5,758 bases of DNA from Clostridia bacterium (GTDB taxonomy: Bacteria > Bacillota > Clostridia > Oscillospirales > Acutalibacteraceae), in NCBI GenBank assembly GCA_900763035.1, contig CAAFIS010000341.1:1-5758 (forward strand), in the 5' to 3' direction. The position numbers and the translations under genes are program-made. This document shows positions 5,058 to 5,758 of this stretch, piece by piece (positions within the stretch are counted from its first letter, which is position 1; every line of letters begins with the position of its first letter). The notes below the pieces were generated by a model that was given only the letters and a program-made list of their open reading frames with translations, did no database searches and was not told the origin of the DNA.

Positions 5058-5507
5058 ATGCGTACAGATCTCAACGCCAGAGAAAAACGGTTCTGCGAGG
5101 AATACGTCGTGGACTATAACGGTACGCGTGCCGCAAAGCGCGCCGGATATGCCGACGGCTCTGCCGCAAAGGCGGCGTGCCGCCTGCTCAAGCGGCAGGA
5201 GGTGCTGGACTATGTGACCGAGCTGCAGCGGGAGCAGCGCGTCCGGCTGTGCCTGACGAGCGACCGGGTGGTTGGCGAGCTGGTGCAGATCTTGGAGCAA
5301 TGCCGCCGGCCGGAGCCGGTCATGATCTGGGACAGCGAAAAGCACGCCTACGTGGAGAGCGGCGAGTACAGGTTCGACAGTAAGGGCGCGATCCGCGCGA
5401 CGGAGCTGCTGATGAAACACCTCGGGATGCTGGACGGCCGCCAGACCGGGACAGCCGACGAGCCGGTGCAGATCGTGGATGATATGCCGAAGGAGGATGA
5501 CGGATGA
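5058..5507 (+). CDS. terS: Terminase small subunit (Terminase_2 family)
   Basis: A 149-residue protein. The start at 5058 is preferred over an in-frame ATG at 5037 because GAGAGG (5045-5050) lies seven bases upstream and the protein then opens with the usual LNAREKRFCEEYVVDYNGTRAAKRAGYADGSA (5-36). That segment is the N-terminal DNA-binding helix-turn-helix of XtmA/Terminase_2-type small terminases, including the characteristic NGTRAAKRAGY. The rest is a helical oligomerisation region ending in ATELLMKHLGMLDGR (114-128) and an acidic tail (DDMPKEDDG) of the sort that contacts the large subunit. TerS recognises the packaging site on concatemeric phage DNA and feeds it to the large subunit. Length is normal for the family. 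It is coupled to terL by an ATGA overlap. Confidence 0.93.
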   Translation: MRTDLNAREKRFCEEYVVDYNGTRAAKRAGYADGSAAKAACRLLKRQEVLDYVTELQREQRVRLCLTSDRVVGELVQILEQCRRPEPVMIWDSEKHAYVESGEYRFDSKGAIRATELLMKHLGMLDGRQTGTADEPVQIVDDMPKEDDG

Positions 5508-5758
5508 TACAGCCGAATATGGTCGGCATCCGCGCCGTCGTCGGGCGTGGGTACGACGAGTTTTGGCGATGCAAAAAGCGATACCGCGTGGTCAAGGGCG
5601 GCAAGGCCTCGAAAAAGAGCACGACGGCGGCGCTGTGGTTCATCGTCAACCTGATGAAGCCGAAGTACCGGCAGGCGAACCTTTTGGTCGTGCGGCGGGT
5701 GATGGACACGAACCGCACGAGCACGTATGCCATCCTGCAATGGGCGATCCGGCGGCTG
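5504..5758 (+). CDS. terL: Terminase large subunit, N-terminal part (cut by window end)
   Basis: Eighty-five residues are present; the frame runs off the window without a stop. AAGGAGG (5490-5496) is seven bases before the ATG, which overlaps the terS stop. The segment YRVVKGGKASKKSTTAALWF (27-46) contains the Walker A variant GGKASKKST (32-40) typical of PBSX/Terminase_3-type large terminases, followed by LMKPKYRQANLLVVRRVMDTNRTSTYAIL, the adenine-contacting and next-strand region of the ATPase. The protein is the packaging motor: an ATPase that pumps DNA into the procapsid and a nuclease that cuts the concatemer. Walker B and the nuclease domain would lie beyond the window. Confidence 0.92.
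   Translation, partial: MIQPNMVGIRAVVGRGYDEFWRCKKRYRVVKGGKASKKSTTAALWFIVNLMKPKYRQANLLVVRRVMDTNRTSTYAILQWAIRRL

Noticed and set aside
4996..5217. A short + strand frame across the terminase leader
   Set aside because: It begins with GTG inside the leader next to the hairpin, has no ribosome binding site and overlaps terS in another frame.
1..5758. High number of GATC tetramers
   Set aside because: They mostly arise from GAG-ATC (Glu-Ile) and similar codon pairs in a GC-rich genome; no clustering in the non-coding region was noticed.

Overview
The window is a compact, GC-rich piece of a tailed-phage or prophage genome (Caudoviricetes). The protein families present (PcfK/AcrIIA9-like, PcfJ-like, DUF3102, DUF3850, a sigma-like late regulator, PBSX-type terminase) are those of Clostridia phages. 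The GC content (by eye somewhat above 60%), strong AAAGGAG-type ribosome binding sites and Glu/Ala-rich proteins point to a gut Oscillospirales-type Firmicute host. The taxonomy is inferred from family content and composition, not from a marker gene. Every supported gene is on the + strand.

Layout. (1) Positions 1-4872 form one tightly packed unit, read as the end of the early/middle region: the tail of a small phage protein, a PcfK/AcrIIA9-like protein, a large PcfJ-like protein, a DUF3102 coiled-coil protein, a DUF3850 (ASCH/PUA-like) protein, a small CxxC/CxxCH HNH-like protein, an unassigned 177-residue protein and a sigma-70 region 4-like regulator. Many junctions are 4-base ATGA overlaps (113, 2333, 3328, 3576), which indicates one translationally coupled transcript. 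(2) Positions 4873-5057 are the only appreciable non-coding stretch. It holds a strong rho-independent terminator, a direct repeat of ATGTCC spaced by 10 bases, an extended -10 promoter, and a 14-bp leader hairpin with a GAAA tetraloop placed almost at the predicted transcript start. (3) From 5058 the late, packaging/morphogenesis operon begins with the terminase small subunit and, through another ATGA overlap (5504), the large subunit, which is cut by the window end inside the ATPase domain.

How it fits together. The sigma-like protein is the last gene before the terminator and lies directly upstream of the late promoter, so the simplest model is that it activates terminase transcription, perhaps through the ATGTCC repeat. 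The PcfK/PcfJ/DUF3102 block upstream is a co-transcribed cassette of poorly understood genes; its first member belongs to a family that includes the Cas9 inhibitor AcrIIA9, so an anti-defence role is plausible but not shown. The least explained element is the structured leader in front of the terminase genes. Its right arm can also pair with the terS ribosome binding site, suggesting a possible RNA-level control step at the early/late switch.
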